DNA of 64,000 bases from Microbacterium sp. CGR2 (GCF_003626735.1 NZ_RBHX01000001.1:3472001-3536000); one strand, 5' to 3'. Counted from the first letter of the stretch, positions 1 through 11,171 are shown. Program-made: numbers and translations. The notes: generated from the letters alone by a model not told the origin.

Positions 1-1601
<1,601 letters not shown>

Positions 1602-1626
1602 CCTGAACCCAGCTCGAACGACCAAG

Positions 1627-1652
1627 AAGGGGCCGCCTGATGGCGGCCCCTT
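1627..1652. terminator. Bidirectional hairpin between convergent genes
   Basis: A perfect 11-bp stem (AAGGGGCCGCC, loop TGAT, GGCGGCCCCTT) lies between the end of rbsB and the end of the convergent Sde182-like gene. A/T-rich ends on both arms suit termination on either strand. Confidence 0.85.
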
Positions 1653-1682
1653 CTCATGTTTGGAATCGCTCGCTCGGTATGG

Positions 1683-3089
1683 TCACTCCACAGTCAGCAC
1701 GACCCGGGCATATCCGGTCAGAGCTGGGGCTCCACCATCGACGGCTTCGATGATGATGTGGATGCTCGATCCGGCCGGCGCATCGGCGGGAATCTGGATA
1801 GTGCAGGCGCCGGGCACGACCGTGAGCTGGCACTCGGAGCCGCGATCTTGAAACGCCCGGACGGTGACGTCGTCTCCGTCCGGGTCGGTGACGGTGAACC
1901 CCAGCTCGACGTGTTCGCCGGGGGATACGGTCCTGTCCAGCGTCTCGACACTCACTCGGGGTGCATGATTGGCCGAGGCAGGATCCGACGTGACCGTCCA
2001 CTGCAGGCGTGCGGCGAAGTCTCTTTGGAACGCTCCGAACCACCGGCTCGCATCGCCTGCGTCCACGATGGGCGCGCCGGGCGTCCACGGGATCGAACCG
2101 GCGCTGTCCCAGCGATGCGCATCGTCGGGGTGCGGGACCTGCCTGCCTCCCCAGCCTCCGAAGGCGGGGTCTTCTGCGTTGCGGAGACCGTTATCGATGT
2201 GCATCGCGAAGTTGGAGGAGTCGCCCTCGGATATCCAGGCTCCGGCGGCTTGAAGCGGTGCCCAAAGCTTGAATCCGCGTTCCCTCAGCGCCTCGGCCGA
2301 AGCGCCGACGACACCGAAGTAGTCCTCGTCGTCGAAGCCGGCGGCCATGTGCTTGCCGTCACCCCAGACTCGGTACGCCGCTCCGATCGCCCCCACGGAT
2401 GAGACATGCTCGCGCGTCCATCCGTCAGAGAGATACTGCTGCGCGTCATCGGGGACGACGTGCCACGCGAAGTAACCCCATGCCGCGGTGGCGACGTCAC
2501 GGAACTCCAGTTCCGGCCAGACGGGACGGATGTAGCTCGAAAACGTGTCGTCCTGTTCCCCATAGCTCGTGATGACCGTACGCCCGACGATGAGCGCGTA
2601 GATCTCGTCCCATTCCGGGGTCCCGCGGTACTCGTCTTCGATCGACATCAGTGCACGGGCGATCGTATTGGTGCCCCCCCATGCCTGCGCGAAGACCCTG
2701 CCCGGTGCATCGCCCAGGAGCACATCGCGGACCAGATCGGACCCGGCGGTGGGCTCTCGGGTGTCCCCGACCTCAGCGATGTTGCCCGTCGCGACAAGCG
2801 CACGCAATCGCTCAGGGGAGGGATAGCGCGGATCGTGGCGTACGAGATTCTCGTGCACGGCCTCGTAGGCGTCCAGCGCCTGATCTATGTGCATCCGTGC
2901 GCCCGGTTCGGGCCACCGGTGCGGGGCGACTCCACGCGCTGGGTCTCCCGAGTGATGGAACTGGCTCGCGGAGTAGACGAGCGCGGCGATGTCGATCTCG
3001 TTGCTGTACAGAAGCAGCCGGAGCATCGAGTTCAGGTCATCGAGTTCTGGATCTGTCGTGACGATTATGCGCGCGCGATGTGCCGACAT
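1683..3089 (-). CDS. Sde182/DUF1593-family nucleoside-hydrolase-like protein
   Basis: A 468-aa protein with an N-terminal nucleoside-hydrolase-like fold: the Asp-rich motif TTDPELDD occurs within the first 20 residues, as in the calcium-binding motif of inosine-uridine hydrolases. A small C-terminal beta domain ending in YARVVLTVE matches the C-terminal domain of Sde182-type proteins. The family is often annotated as cellulose-binding or unknown and is linked to carbohydrate loci. No signal peptide is visible. It is the last gene of the importer/GH3 operon, about 40 nt after the GH3 gene, so it probably acts on a product of that pathway. An in-frame ATG three codons upstream (3098) is an equally possible start. 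The reaction is unproven. Confidence 0.8.
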   Translation of the reverse strand: MSAHRARIIVTTDPELDDLNSMLRLLLYSNEIDIAALVYSASQFHHSGDPARGVAPHRWPEPGARMHIDQALDAYEAVHENLVRHDPRYPSPERLRALVATGNIAEVGDTREPTAGSDLVRDVLLGDAPGRVFAQAWGGTNTIARALMSIEDEYRGTPEWDEIYALIVGRTVITSYGEQDDTFSSYIRPVWPELEFRDVATAAWGYFAWHVVPDDAQQYLSDGWTREHVSSVGAIGAAYRVWGDGKHMAAGFDDEDYFGVVGASAEALRERGFKLWAPLQAAGAWISEGDSSNFAMHIDNGLRNAEDPAFGGWGGRQVPHPDDAHRWDSAGSIPWTPGAPIVDAGDASRWFGAFQRDFAARLQWTVTSDPASANHAPRVSVETLDRTVSPGEHVELGFTVTDPDGDDVTVRAFQDRGSECQLTVVPGACTIQIPADAPAGSSIHIIIEAVDGGAPALTGYARVVLTVE

Positions 3090-3130
3090 GGCTCTCATTT
3101 CAGAAGGGATGGAAATTTGTCACGCGACGG

Positions 3131-4900
3131 TCACGACCGCGTCAAACGCAACCCGGCACCGACCGGGAAGACGGGATCGCCGGAGTCCGAACCTACGTCC
3201 GGCGAACTCGCCACGACGGCCGCCATGCTGCGCGGCAGTTCGAAGGGCAGCCGACCTTCGGGCGCCTGCGCGAGAGAGAGCGCATCGAAAACAGCAGTAT
3301 CGGACGCGCCGAAGTCGGCGACGAGAGCGGTCACGTGAGGCAGCAGCGATGTCAGGATCGCCGGACGGCTGAGCGTGACGCACACCACGACGGGGCAGAG
3401 AGCGGCGAGGTCACGGATCTCCTCAGTCACTTCGTCTGAAAACTCGAGCGAGCCCTGCTCCATCGATGCCTCGAGGAAGAACCTGTCACGGAGCTCGAAC
3501 GGAGCGGACAGGCGAACGATGGCGAGGTCGGCGTCGTTTGCCGACGCCACCGACCACCCCGCGGGCAGAGCCGATTCCTCGATACCTCGGAGATGGATCC
3601 GTCCCGGACCGGCCAGAGGCAGCACGGGGTGGCCATCGATCTCTTCGTTGACCAGCACGGTGATGGCACGCGACTGAGCCGCATGTCCGAGGGCGACGTG
3701 CTCTCGGTCCTCGAGGCCCGACAGCGGTGGAGCATCTGGCAGTCGCGCTCCGGGGAAGAGATCGAGCGTGAGCGCCACGACGCGAGTCACCGCTTCGCGG
3801 AAGCGCTCGTGCGAAATGCGTCCGTCCTCGAGGAGCCGACCGAGCTGCACCGTGTCGCTCTCACCGCCCAGTTGGTCGATGCCGGCATTGATCAGGCGCG
3901 CCATCCGCTGCTCACCGTCGAGATGCTCAACGCCCCACGCACGCGCGGGGAACGGCTTGCCGAACGGTGCCGCATCGTTGATCAGACCGAAATCCGACAG
4001 CACCACCCCTTCAAAACCCAGTTGGTCTCGGAGCAGGTCCGTGATGATCCGCTTGTTGAAGGCGAAACCCACCTCCTCGACGGGAGCGCCTCCGAGTTCG
4101 AGACCGACCGGCATCCCGTAGTACGGCATGATCGCAGCAGCCCCGAGCTCAACCGCAGTGCGGAACGGAAGAAGGTGGTCCTCGAAACGCCCTCCGGGAT
4201 ACACCTGCTCACGTCCATAGGAGAAATGCGGGTCTTCTCCGTCGCGCTGCGGCCCCCCGCCCGGGAAGTGCTTGACCGTGGCCGCAACAGTGCTTCCGGA
4301 AACCCGGTCGCCCTGCAACCCGATGAGGAACGCGCGCAGCAACCGCGCTGTCTTCTGCGGACTCACACCGAAGCTCTGCGCTTGACGTGCCCAGCGAGGC
4401 TCGGTCGCGAGGTCGACCTGGGGGTGGAGGGCCATGCGGATTCCGATCGCCCGGTAGTCGTCCCGCACGATACGGGCGAACGTCTCGACGAGCGCGTCGT
4501 CGTCGATGGCGCCGAGACCGATCGGCTCGGGCCACTGCGACATCCCATCCGCACGGTGAGACGCCCCGAGATTCTGCAGGAACGAGTGCCGCGGATCGGA
4601 GGAGAAGGTGATCGGCAGTCGTGTGCCGTGCGAGGTCGCGATCGCCTGAAGCGACTGGATGATGTCCGCGGCCTCCGTCGGCGACGGCATGGCGCCGAGA
4701 CAAAGATGACGGATGCCGCGGTCGACGATCAGTTCCCGCGTGGACGGTCCAAGCGGACTGGGCGCGTCGGGATCGTGGTCGGGCCTGATGAAGACCATGG
4801 GATGGAAGAGCAGACCGAAGAGGTCTTCATCCGCCTGTCCGCGGATGAATTCTCGTGCGAGCGCATCCCGCGTCATCGTGCTGGCGGTGGGATTCGTCAT
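3131..4900 (-). CDS. Glycoside hydrolase family 3 (beta-glucosidase/hexosaminidase-like)
   Basis: A 589-aa retaining beta-glycosidase. The N-terminal TIM barrel carries KHFPGGG (residues 210-216) and the nucleophile region GVVLSDFGL, with Asp303 as the expected catalytic nucleophile. The C-terminal alpha/beta-sandwich follows from about residue 390 and there is no fibronectin domain. No signal peptide is seen, so it should act in the cytoplasm on an imported glycoside. Its start overlaps the stop of the upstream ABC ATPase by 4 nt (ATGA), showing translational coupling to the importer. Sugar specificity (glucose, N-acetylglucosamine or other) cannot be fixed from sequence. Confidence 0.88.
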   Translation of the reverse strand: MTNPTASTMTRDALAREFIRGQADEDLFGLLFHPMVFIRPDHDPDAPSPLGPSTRELIVDRGIRHLCLGAMPSPTEAADIIQSLQAIATSHGTRLPITFSSDPRHSFLQNLGASHRADGMSQWPEPIGLGAIDDDALVETFARIVRDDYRAIGIRMALHPQVDLATEPRWARQAQSFGVSPQKTARLLRAFLIGLQGDRVSGSTVAATVKHFPGGGPQRDGEDPHFSYGREQVYPGGRFEDHLLPFRTAVELGAAAIMPYYGMPVGLELGGAPVEEVGFAFNKRIITDLLRDQLGFEGVVLSDFGLINDAAPFGKPFPARAWGVEHLDGEQRMARLINAGIDQLGGESDTVQLGRLLEDGRISHERFREAVTRVVALTLDLFPGARLPDAPPLSGLEDREHVALGHAAQSRAITVLVNEEIDGHPVLPLAGPGRIHLRGIEESALPAGWSVASANDADLAIVRLSAPFELRDRFFLEASMEQGSLEFSDEVTEEIRDLAALCPVVVCVTLSRPAILTSLLPHVTALVADFGASDTAVFDALSLAQAPEGRLPFELPRSMAAVVASSPDVGSDSGDPVFPVGAGLRLTRS

Positions 4901-5772
4901 CGGTTGTCCTCAAGGTTTTCGAGCGAGGCGTCCTGGTCGCGCACGAGCGCGTACTCCTGACGACGCCGAGCTTGCTGAACTGGGTCTGCCACCGGCGCTG
5001 CCAGAAGCAGGCGTTGTGTGTAAGGATGGGCGGGGGCTGAGGTCACGGCGTCGCCATCGCTCGACTCGACGATCTCGCCGCCGCGCATGACCGCGACGCG
5101 GTGGCATACCGCTCGTACGACATTGAGATCGTGCGAGACGAAGAGATACGCGACGCCCGTGCGTTCCTGCACTTCAAGGAGAAGGTCGAGGATCCGCTCC
5201 TGAGTGGTGAGGTCGAGGGCGGACACCGGCTCATCGCAGATGATCAGCCGCGGCTCGAGCGCAAGCGCACGAGCGATCGCGATGCGCTGACGTTGGCCAC
5301 CGCTGAACTCTCGTGGCAGGCGCCTTGCCGCATCAGCAGGGAGATTCACAAGGTCCAGCAGTTCGCTCACCCGCCGCAGCGAGTCTCCTCGAGTGCCCCC
5401 GCGCGCGCGCAAGGGCTCGCTCAACGTGTCACCGACGGTCAACGACGGACTCAGCGAAGAGTACGGGTCTTGGAAGATGACCTGAATGTCGGCGGCAAGA
5501 GCGCGACGACGCGCGCGCGAGGCGTGCGAGATGTCTTCCCCGTCGAACACGATCGAGCCGCCCGTGACAGGCGCCAGCCCGAGCACCGCTCGACCGAGCG
5601 TCGACTTACCCGATCCCGATTCTCCGACCAGGCCGACTGCTTCGCCTGCGCGCACGTCGAGGTCGACGCCATGCAGTACCCGCGTCGGGGGTCTGAAAGT
5701 GCGACCGCGATATGCCACCTGCAGCCCGCGCACTGTCAACAGGCTCCCGTCAGCACTGCTGTCGTGTGTCAT
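4897..5772 (-). CDS. Oligopeptide-family ABC transporter ATP-binding protein (DppF/OppF type)
   Basis: A 291-aa ATPase with Walker [10 protein letters not shown] (about residues 50-58), the signature [15 protein letters not shown], Walker B LIICDEP and the switch histidine in FVSHDLNVV. It represents the F-type ATPase of a Dpp/Opp importer and should pair with the ATPase half of the fused upstream protein. It overlaps its neighbours by ATGA on both sides. The C-terminal region ending in [13 protein letters not shown] and a short tail is normal for the family. The co-transcribed GH3 argues for a glycoside or oligosaccharide cargo. Confidence 0.93.
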   Translation of the reverse strand: MTHDSSADGSLLTVRGLQVAYRGRTFRPPTRVLHGVDLDVRAGEAVGLVGESGSGKSTLGRAVLGLAPVTGGSIVFDGEDISHASRARRRALAADIQVIFQDPYSSLSPSLTVGDTLSEPLRARGGTRGDSLRRVSELLDLVNLPADAARRLPREFSGGQRQRIAIARALALEPRLIICDEPVSALDLTTQERILDLLLEVQERTGVAYLFVSHDLNVVRAVCHRVAVMRGGEIVESSDGDAVTSAPAHPYTQRLLLAAPVADPVQQARRRQEYALVRDQDASLENLEDNR

Positions 5773-7535
5773 GATCGCTCACCGTCCTTCGTGGTTTGGA
5801 ATTTCCCACGCGCAGGCACTCCATCTAGTACCGCGCCGAACAGTGAACGCGTGTAGGGATGCCTCGGCTGGCCGAAGACATCGGCGACTCGCCCGGTCTC
5901 GACGATGCTGCCGGTGCGCATCACGGACACGCGATCAGCCAAGTCGGCCACGACGCCGAAGTTGTGGGTCACCATGAGCATCGCGAGGTTGCTCTCCTGC
6001 TGGAGTCTGCGGAGGAGCTCGAGGATCTCCGCCTGCACAGTCACGTCCAGCGCCGTCGTCGGCTCGTCCGCGATGATCAGTTCTGGCTCGCCCGATACCG
6101 CCCCCGCGATCAGCACTCGCTGCGCCATTCCTCCTGAGATCTCATGGGGATAGGAGCGAAACGCTCGCCGCGGATCCCGGATCCCGACGTGCTCCAGCAG
6201 CTCAAGCGCGCGGTCTCGAGCTTTCTCGCGCGAGAGTCCGAGCGTGACGCGCATCGGTTCGACCAACTGGTCACCGATCGTGAACGACGGGTCGAGGTTC
6301 GACAGCGGCTCTTGCGGCACGTAGCCGATGCGCCTTCCCCGCATACGCGAGAAGTCGCTGTCGGAAAGCGTCGTGAGGTCCACGCCGTCGAAAAGGATCG
6401 TTCCCGACGTCGGCCGCCCGCCTGCGGGAAGAAGACCGAGGATCGTCCACGCAGTCTGCGTCTTTCCCGATCCTGACTCGCCGATCAATGCATGGATCTC
6501 GCCGCGGTGGACGGTCAGCGCGATGTCGTCGACAACGGTCTTCCAACCGCCTGAGACTCCGTAGGCGACGGAAAGACCATCCACCACCAGTAGCGGGGCC
6601 GCACCGGGTTCACCGCCATGGTCGATCGGCGAGTCTGGGCGCTCCGCGGGTGGCGTCCAAGTCGGGCGGCGCCGGTCAGTGTCGCCTGTCCGCTCGAGCT
6701 CGTCGCGGAGCGCGTTGCCGAACAGCGACAGCGCGATGCACGTGAGGCCGATGACAAGGGTCGGCCAGACCATGAGCAACGGCGCGCGACTGATGTTGTA
6801 GAACCCGTCGCTGAGGATGCCGCCCCACGTGGGGACAGCCGGATCTCCGACGCCAAGGAAGTCCAGACTCGCCTGGATGGCGATGGCGACCGCGAACAGC
6901 CCTGCCGCCAGCAGGATCACCGGTGCGCGGATAGCACTGAGCACGTGCCGGGCTACGATTCGCAGATCGCTGAGGCCTGCCACCCGAGCGGCGTCGATGT
7001 ACAGCTCTTCTCGGACTCCACGAACCGCGCTATAGACGATGCGATGGAATGAAGGCGCGAGGATCATGCCGAAGATCGCCATGATCCACCAGATCGAGGG
7101 ACCCAGGACGGAGCGCGCAGCAAGCAGGACGACGATGCCGGGGAGGGCCATGATCGTTCCCGAGAGCCAGCTCGACACCGTGTCGAACCATCCGCCGCGG
7201 TAGCCGGCGATGAGTCCCGTCGTCACCCCGATCGCGGCGGCCACGATCAGTGCCAGCGCTGCAGCGGCGAGACTCGTCGATGTGGCGACGAGGAGACGGG
7301 ACAGTACGTCGCGGCCAGCGCTGTCAGCGCCTAGCAGGTGCTCCGACCCTGGGGGCGCGAGCACGTCGCTGATCACGCTCTGGTCAGCGGGATACGGGGT
7401 GACGAAGGGGCCGATGACGGCGACGAGCAGCAGTAGCAGCAGATAGCCGGCTGAGATGGCGCCGAGAGGGTTTCCCAGAAGGCGACGCCAGAGGGGTGTC
7501 CGCGACGGTGCGGGGACAGGGATCGACATGGTCAT
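5769..7535 (-). CDS. Fused ABC permease-ATPase (DppC-DppD fusion)
   Basis: One 588-aa chain joins two subunits that are separate in the classical system. Residues 1-290 form a DppC-type permease with an N-terminal helix, the [15 protein letters not shown] segment and the EAA-like loop around [17 protein letters not shown] polar linker at about residues 290-325 follows. The rest is a DppD-type ATPase with Walker [10 protein letters not shown], signature [15 protein letters not shown] and Walker B LIIADEP. The start at 7535 is set by an ATGA overlap with the upstream permease stop. The reading frame remains open far upstream, but that part overlaps dppB and is spurious. Such fusions are known in actinobacteria. 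Confidence 0.92.
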   Translation of the reverse strand: MTMSIPVPAPSRTPLWRRLLGNPLGAISAGYLLLLLLVAVIGPFVTPYPADQSVISDVLAPPGSEHLLGADSAGRDVLSRLLVATSTSLAAAALALIVAAAIGVTTGLIAGYRGGWFDTVSSWLSGTIMALPGIVVLLAARSVLGPSIWWIMAIFGMILAPSFHRIVYSAVRGVREELYIDAARVAGLSDLRIVARHVLSAIRAPVILLAAGLFAVAIAIQASLDFLGVGDPAVPTWGGILSDGFYNISRAPLLMVWPTLVIGLTCIALSLFGNALRDELERTGDTDRRRPTWTPPAERPDSPIDHGGEPGAAPLLVVDGLSVAYGVSGGWKTVVDDIALTVHRGEIHALIGESGSGKTQTAWTILGLLPAGGRPTSGTILFDGVDLTTLSDSDFSRMRGRRIGYVPQEPLSNLDPSFTIGDQLVEPMRVTLGLSREKARDRALELLEHVGIRDPRRAFRSYPHEISGGMAQRVLIAGAVSGEPELIIADEPTTALDVTVQAEILELLRRLQQESNLAMLMVTHNFGVVADLADRVSVMRTGSIVETGRVADVFGQPRHPYTRSLFGAVLDGVPARGKFQTTKDGERS

Positions 7536-8473
7536 GACATTCGCATTCTCGGGTTCAGCCAGGCTTGGAGAAGATCGACAACGAGGTTCACGACCAGGAC
7601 GAGGATGGCGGTCGCGACGAGGATTCCCATCACGAGAGGTATATCGCCGCCGACGGTGGCGCTCACCGCCGTCTGCCCGACACCTGGAAGGGAGAAGACC
7701 TGCTCTACGACCACCGCCCCACCGAAGAGCACGACGAACTGGAGGCCGAGCACGCTGAGAGCCGGGCCCGCCGCATTGCGGAGGACGTGTCGGTAGAGCA
7801 CTCGGTGCCGGGGCAAGCCATGAGCGCGAAGTGTGCGCACATAGTCGAGGCGAAGCGCGTCGACCATGGATCCGCGGACCTGCTGTGCGATTGAGGCGAT
7901 CGCGCCGATGGAAAGCGCGATCACGGGGAGGGTGATCGTCGAAAGCCATCCCGTCAGGGAGTCTTCTGGTCGCACGTATCCTGTCGCCGGAAGCCAGCGA
8001 AGCCAGATGCCAAAAATCAGCGCCAATATGAGTGCGACCAGGAAGCCGGGAATTGCCGCTGCCACGATGGATGACGTCTGGACTGCTCGGTCGACGGCGC
8101 CGCGACGCGATGCGGCTGCGACGCCGAGCAGCACGCCCACGATGGCGGTCAGGAGGACCGCGCCGATGGTGAGCGAGAGCGTCACTGGCAACCGTCCACT
8201 GATCGCAGCGACGACCGGCTGCCCGGAGAACCATGACCGCCCGAGGTCACCGGTGAACACGCCGCCGACCCAATCCGCGAACTGCGTGACGACGGGCCGA
8301 TCAAGACCGAGTTCTTCGGCCTTGCGGGCGACGATCTCAGGGCTGGCCAGGTCGCCGACGATGCGCCGTGCGACATCGGAACTGTTGGCGTAGAGGAGGA
8401 AAAAGCCGACGACGCAGATGGTCACGACTGTGAGTAGGCCCGCTACGAGGCGTCGAAGGAGGAATGAGAGCAT
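7532..8473 (-). CDS. Oligopeptide-family ABC transporter permease (DppB type)
   Basis: A 313-aa inner-membrane permease. It has the typical N-terminal helix (LLRRLVAGLLTVVTICVVGF), a periplasmic loop, the glycine-rich GRSWFSGQPV segment before the permease domain, and the conserved loop VRTLRAHGLPRHRVLYRHVL that contacts the ATPase. Its stop overlaps the start of the fused permease-ATPase by 4 nt. It lies 45 nt downstream of the binding-protein gene, and that gap contains a strong hairpin which may lower its expression relative to the binding protein. Confidence 0.93.
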   Translation of the reverse strand: MLSFLLRRLVAGLLTVVTICVVGFFLLYANSSDVARRIVGDLASPEIVARKAEELGLDRPVVTQFADWVGGVFTGDLGRSWFSGQPVVAAISGRLPVTLSLTIGAVLLTAIVGVLLGVAAASRRGAVDRAVQTSSIVAAAIPGFLVALILALIFGIWLRWLPATGYVRPEDSLTGWLSTITLPVIALSIGAIASIAQQVRGSMVDALRLDYVRTLRAHGLPRHRVLYRHVLRNAAGPALSVLGLQFVVLFGGAVVVEQVFSLPGVGQTAVSATVGGDIPLVMGILVATAILVLVVNLVVDLLQAWLNPRMRMS

Positions 8474-8479
8474 GGCGAG

Positions 8480-8509
8480 CGCGCCGGCCCGCGCGTGCGG
8501 GCCGGCGCG
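8480..8509 (-). terminator. Strong GC hairpin between binding-protein and permease genes
   Basis: A perfect 13-bp stem (arm CGCGCCGGCCCGC, 4-nt loop GCGT) fills the short gap between the lipoprotein gene and dppB. No U-run follows in the transcribed direction. It is therefore better read as an attenuating or mRNA-stabilising hairpin, of the kind often found after binding-protein genes, than as a full terminator. Confidence 0.7.
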
Positions 8510-8518
8510 TTCCTTTCG

Positions 8519-10057
8519 TTACTTGGCGGGGCGGATGTTCCAGAGGTAGGGGACTGCGTTACCCACCTGCACTTCGACCTCGGTCGCGTCGTTGGTGAGG
8601 TACACCGATGACGGGCGGTGCGTCGGCGCGAACCAGGCCTGCTCGACAACGTAGGTGTTCAGGTCCTGAGCTGCAGCATCCGCTTCCGGCCCGTCGCCTG
8701 CGCGGATGATCCCCGCAAGTTCGTTGATGGTAGCGTCCTCCACGTGGAACGGGTTCCACGTCGAATCCGGCAGCAGGAGGAACTGAACCGTCTGCCAGAC
8801 CGTCGGGTCAGTCTGGAGTAGGAACGGAGCAGCTGCCCAGGATCCGGAGAGCATCCTGCCGAAGAGGTCGTCTCCTGTCTCCTCCCAGCTGACGTTGAAC
8901 CCGCCCGCCGCCAGCATCTCCTTGTTGATGGCGAAGTTCGCCTCCGGCACGAAGTTATTGCTGGGCATCACAATGTCGAGCCCATCGGGGTAGCCGGCTT
9001 CGGCGAGCAGCTCTTTGGAGCGCTCCGGATCATGCGGGTAGCGCTCATCGAGTGCCTCGTCGTACGCGGAGCTCTCGGGTCCGAAGACCTGTGTGGTCGC
9101 GGTTCCCATTCCGCCGTCGAAAGCCTCAATTGCTCCTTCGCGATCGAGCGCATAGTTGAACGCCTGACGCACGCGCACATCGGCGAACGCGGGATTGACC
9201 TCGCCAGTGCGATCGAACAGCAGGAACCCGGACCAGTTCAGCTCGAAGGCATGTGCGGTGTACCCCGCAGCTTCAGCCTCGACGGACTGCGTCGGGTTCG
9301 TCGTGTTGGTGGCATCGAGCTGCCCGCCCTTGACCGCGTTCATCAGAGCGGTCGGGTCACCGAAGACCGACATCTCGATCGAGTCGTAATGGACGTTCTC
9401 AGAGTCCCAGTAGTCGGGGTTGACGTCGAAGACATAGCTCGATCCGACGACGGAGGCGTCCTCGTCGAGGGTATAGGGACCACTGCCGACTGGTGTCGTC
9501 TGCGCGTCCTCGGCGTCGAACATGGCGGGCGACCCGACCAGTCCGGCGTTCTGCGTCAGATACACCGGAAGGGCGGGGTCTGGTGCACCGAGAGTGATGA
9601 CGAGCGTGGTCTCATCGGGTGCCTCGGCCGAGGTCATTCCCGCGAGATAGGCCGCATTCTCACTAGTTCCATCCCGGAAGCGGACCAGGTAGTCGGCAGC
9701 GACCGACGCCGTGAGCTTCTCACCGTCGGAGAACGTCACGTCATCACGGAGCTTCAGTGTCAAGACGGTGCGGCTGTCATCCCATTCCCATTCGGTCGCG
9801 AGTCCTTCAACGACCGTTCCGTCCGGGTCGGCCCGCAGGATCGTGTCGTAGACCGCCTGCAGGTACGGGGACTGGTTGGCCCACGATGCCTCCCACGGCG
9901 CGAACGATGTGAGATTTGTGATGACGCCCATTCGCAAGACCGAGGGAGCCTCCTCGGCATCCCCGGCAGTACCGGAGCAACCAGCGAGGGAGAGGGCCAG
10001 AGCGGCGGCCGCGCCGATTGCAGCGGCAGCACGCGTCGAGGTGAAGCGGTGCATCAT
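8519..10057 (-). CDS. Family 5 extracellular solute-binding lipoprotein
   Basis: A 512-aa SBP_bac_5 lipoprotein, the extracytoplasmic receptor for the Dpp/Opp-type importer that follows it. The start at 10057 has AAAGGA seven bases upstream and gives a clear lipoprotein signal with lipobox LAGC (Cys27). An in-frame start further upstream would run through the promoter. Family hallmarks include the YDTILRADPDGTVVEGLATEW block near the N-terminus, the DVTFSDGEKLTA strand and the RVRQAFNYALDREGAI segment. Family 5 proteins bind peptides but also oligosaccharides, opines and nickel. The glycosidase in this operon favours a sugar-containing ligand. Confidence 0.93.
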   Translation of the reverse strand: MMHRFTSTRAAAAIGAAAALALSLAGCSGTAGDAEEAPSVLRMGVITNLTSFAPWEASWANQSPYLQAVYDTILRADPDGTVVEGLATEWEWDDSRTVLTLKLRDDVTFSDGEKLTASVAADYLVRFRDGTSENAAYLAGMTSAEAPDETTLVITLGAPDPALPVYLTQNAGLVGSPAMFDAEDAQTTPVGSGPYTLDEDASVVGSSYVFDVNPDYWDSENVHYDSIEMSVFGDPTALMNAVKGGQLDATNTTNPTQSVEAEAAGYTAHAFELNWSGFLLFDRTGEVNPAFADVRVRQAFNYALDREGAIEAFDGGMGTATTQVFGPESSAYDEALDERYPHDPERSKELLAEAGYPDGLDIVMPSNNFVPEANFAINKEMLAAGGFNVSWEETGDDLFGRMLSGSWAAAPFLLQTDPTVWQTVQFLLLPDSTWNPFHVEDATINELAGIIRAGDGPEADAAAQDLNTYVVEQAWFAPTHRPSSVYLTNDATEVEVQVGNAVPYLWNIRPAK

Positions 10058-10117
10058 TGCACGTCCTTTCGGAAGGTGTGAGTTCCGCACATGCGGCGGT
10101 AGGTCGACCGTAACACC

Positions 10118-10142
10118 AAATTTCTTCAACAGCAAAGAATTT
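10118..10142. promoter_or_regulatory. Candidate TetR operator in divergent promoter region
   Basis: An A/T-rich imperfect palindrome lies between the importer operon and the TetR gene. Its arms AAATTTCTT and AAAGAATTT pair at 7 of 9 positions around a 7-nt centre. Position and A/T richness in an otherwise GC-rich sequence suggest an operator overlapping one or both promoters. No footprint or second copy supports it. Confidence 0.4.
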
Positions 10143-10174
10143 CATTTTCGTGATGTGCCTGATAAGTTCGGCGA

Positions 10175-10819
10175 ATGGCCGGGCGACCAGGACGGCGCGG
10201 AGAATACGCCAAGACACCACGACGGCGCGAGGAGATCCTCGCCGCCGCTTTCGCTGTGTTCTCCACGACCGGCTACCTGAACAGCTCGCTCAGTCAGATC
10301 GCCAAGCAAGCCGGGATGACGATGCCGGGTCTCACGTATTACTTCCCCAGCAAGGCGGTGCTGCTGGAGACAGTCCTCGATGAGCGAGATCAGGACGCCG
10401 TCACTCACCTCGAAGGGCGGCGCGGGGTCCACCTGCTGCGAGGGCTCATCGAAATTGCAGAACGCGATGACTCCGACGTTGGGCTCACTCAGCTGTTCAT
10501 CATCCTCTCCGCAGAGGCGACGCAGGGTGATCACCCCGCTCACCATTACTTCTCGAATCGTTACCGTGTGATTCTCGACAATGTTCGTCGAGCATTCGAC
10601 GATGCGAGCAGGGATGGCGCGCTCCGCGAAGGAGTCGATCCGATCATCGCGGCCACGACGTATGCCGCTCTCTCAGACGGGATATCGCTGCAGCGCCTGT
10701 ATACCGTCGCCCCAGCATCGCAAGCGGATCTGATCACTCAGTTCTTCGATGGGCTCCTCACCGAAGAAGCGCGACGTCAGCTGCATGCGCCTCAGGTGAA
10801 CGCGGCCTCCGTCGTCTGA
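10175..10819 (+). CDS. TetR-family transcriptional regulator of the importer operon
   Basis: A 214-aa regulator with a TetR N-terminal helix-turn-helix: REEILAAAFAVF, SLSQIAKQAGMT and the GLTYYFPSKAVLL recognition region. The C-terminal ligand domain carries HPAHHYFSNRYRV, closely matching HPAHHYFQDRFRV in the TetR at 35.7 kb, so the two belong to one subfamily that sits beside carbohydrate genes. It is divergent from the lipoprotein/importer operon and probably represses it until a sugar or glycoside binds. No good ribosome site precedes the ATG. Confidence 0.88.
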   Translation: MAGRPGRRGEYAKTPRRREEILAAAFAVFSTTGYLNSSLSQIAKQAGMTMPGLTYYFPSKAVLLETVLDERDQDAVTHLEGRRGVHLLRGLIEIAERDDSDVGLTQLFIILSAEATQGDHPAHHYFSNRYRVILDNVRRAFDDASRDGALREGVDPIIAATTYAALSDGISLQRLYTVAPASQADLITQFFDGLLTEEARRQLHAPQVNAASVV

Positions 10820-11150
10820 TATCTCGACCGCGGGCCCCCGACTAATTCGATGCTCCGAGATGAGCGCACCGAACGGTGCGCCGGACCAATTGCTCGGCCA
10901 GGTATCCGAAATCCAAGGGTAGACCTCACGAACATCGGCGCGAAGTGGGGCTATAGACGCCCGTCGCCCCTGAGACGGCCTCGGAATCGTTGCAACTTCA
11001 CATCGGAACTGCAACGGACCAGAGGCACTATTGGGAGCTGCTCGATGCGGTTCAATTCACCCTGACAGCGCTCACCGCAGAACGCGGGGCGGAAGAGCTC
11101 GCCCCCATTGACGCCGAGGTCGACTCCCCGGAAGTCCTGCGCAGTTCGCT
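10820..11150. other. Non-coding or decayed stretch
   Basis: No convincing gene was found. A TTG-initiated frame from 10990 to 11175 (61 codons) has codon use that could be real and ends in an ATGA overlap with the truncated reductase that follows, but its sequence was not recognised and no ribosome site precedes it. The stretch is best read as remnants of genes lost next to the reductase relic. Confidence 0.4.
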
Positions 11151-11171
11151 GTGTTCGCGTGGGGCCTCGCA

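Noticed and set aside
3593..4960. Long plus-strand open frames opposite the GH3 gene, and similar long antisense frames at 9032-10081, 15281-16303, 24659-26125, 26204-27658 and 62566-63987
   Set aside because: They are mirror frames of strongly GC3-biased genes. Their products have Arg-, Asp- and Val-rich composition with no family features, and they lie wholly antisense to recognised genes.
5769..8234. A single 821-codon open frame that would make a giant transporter protein
   Set aside because: The first 233 codons run antisense in frame to dppB sequence, are rich in Arg and His, and lack domains. The ATGA overlap at 7532-7535 sets the real start of the permease-ATPase fusion.
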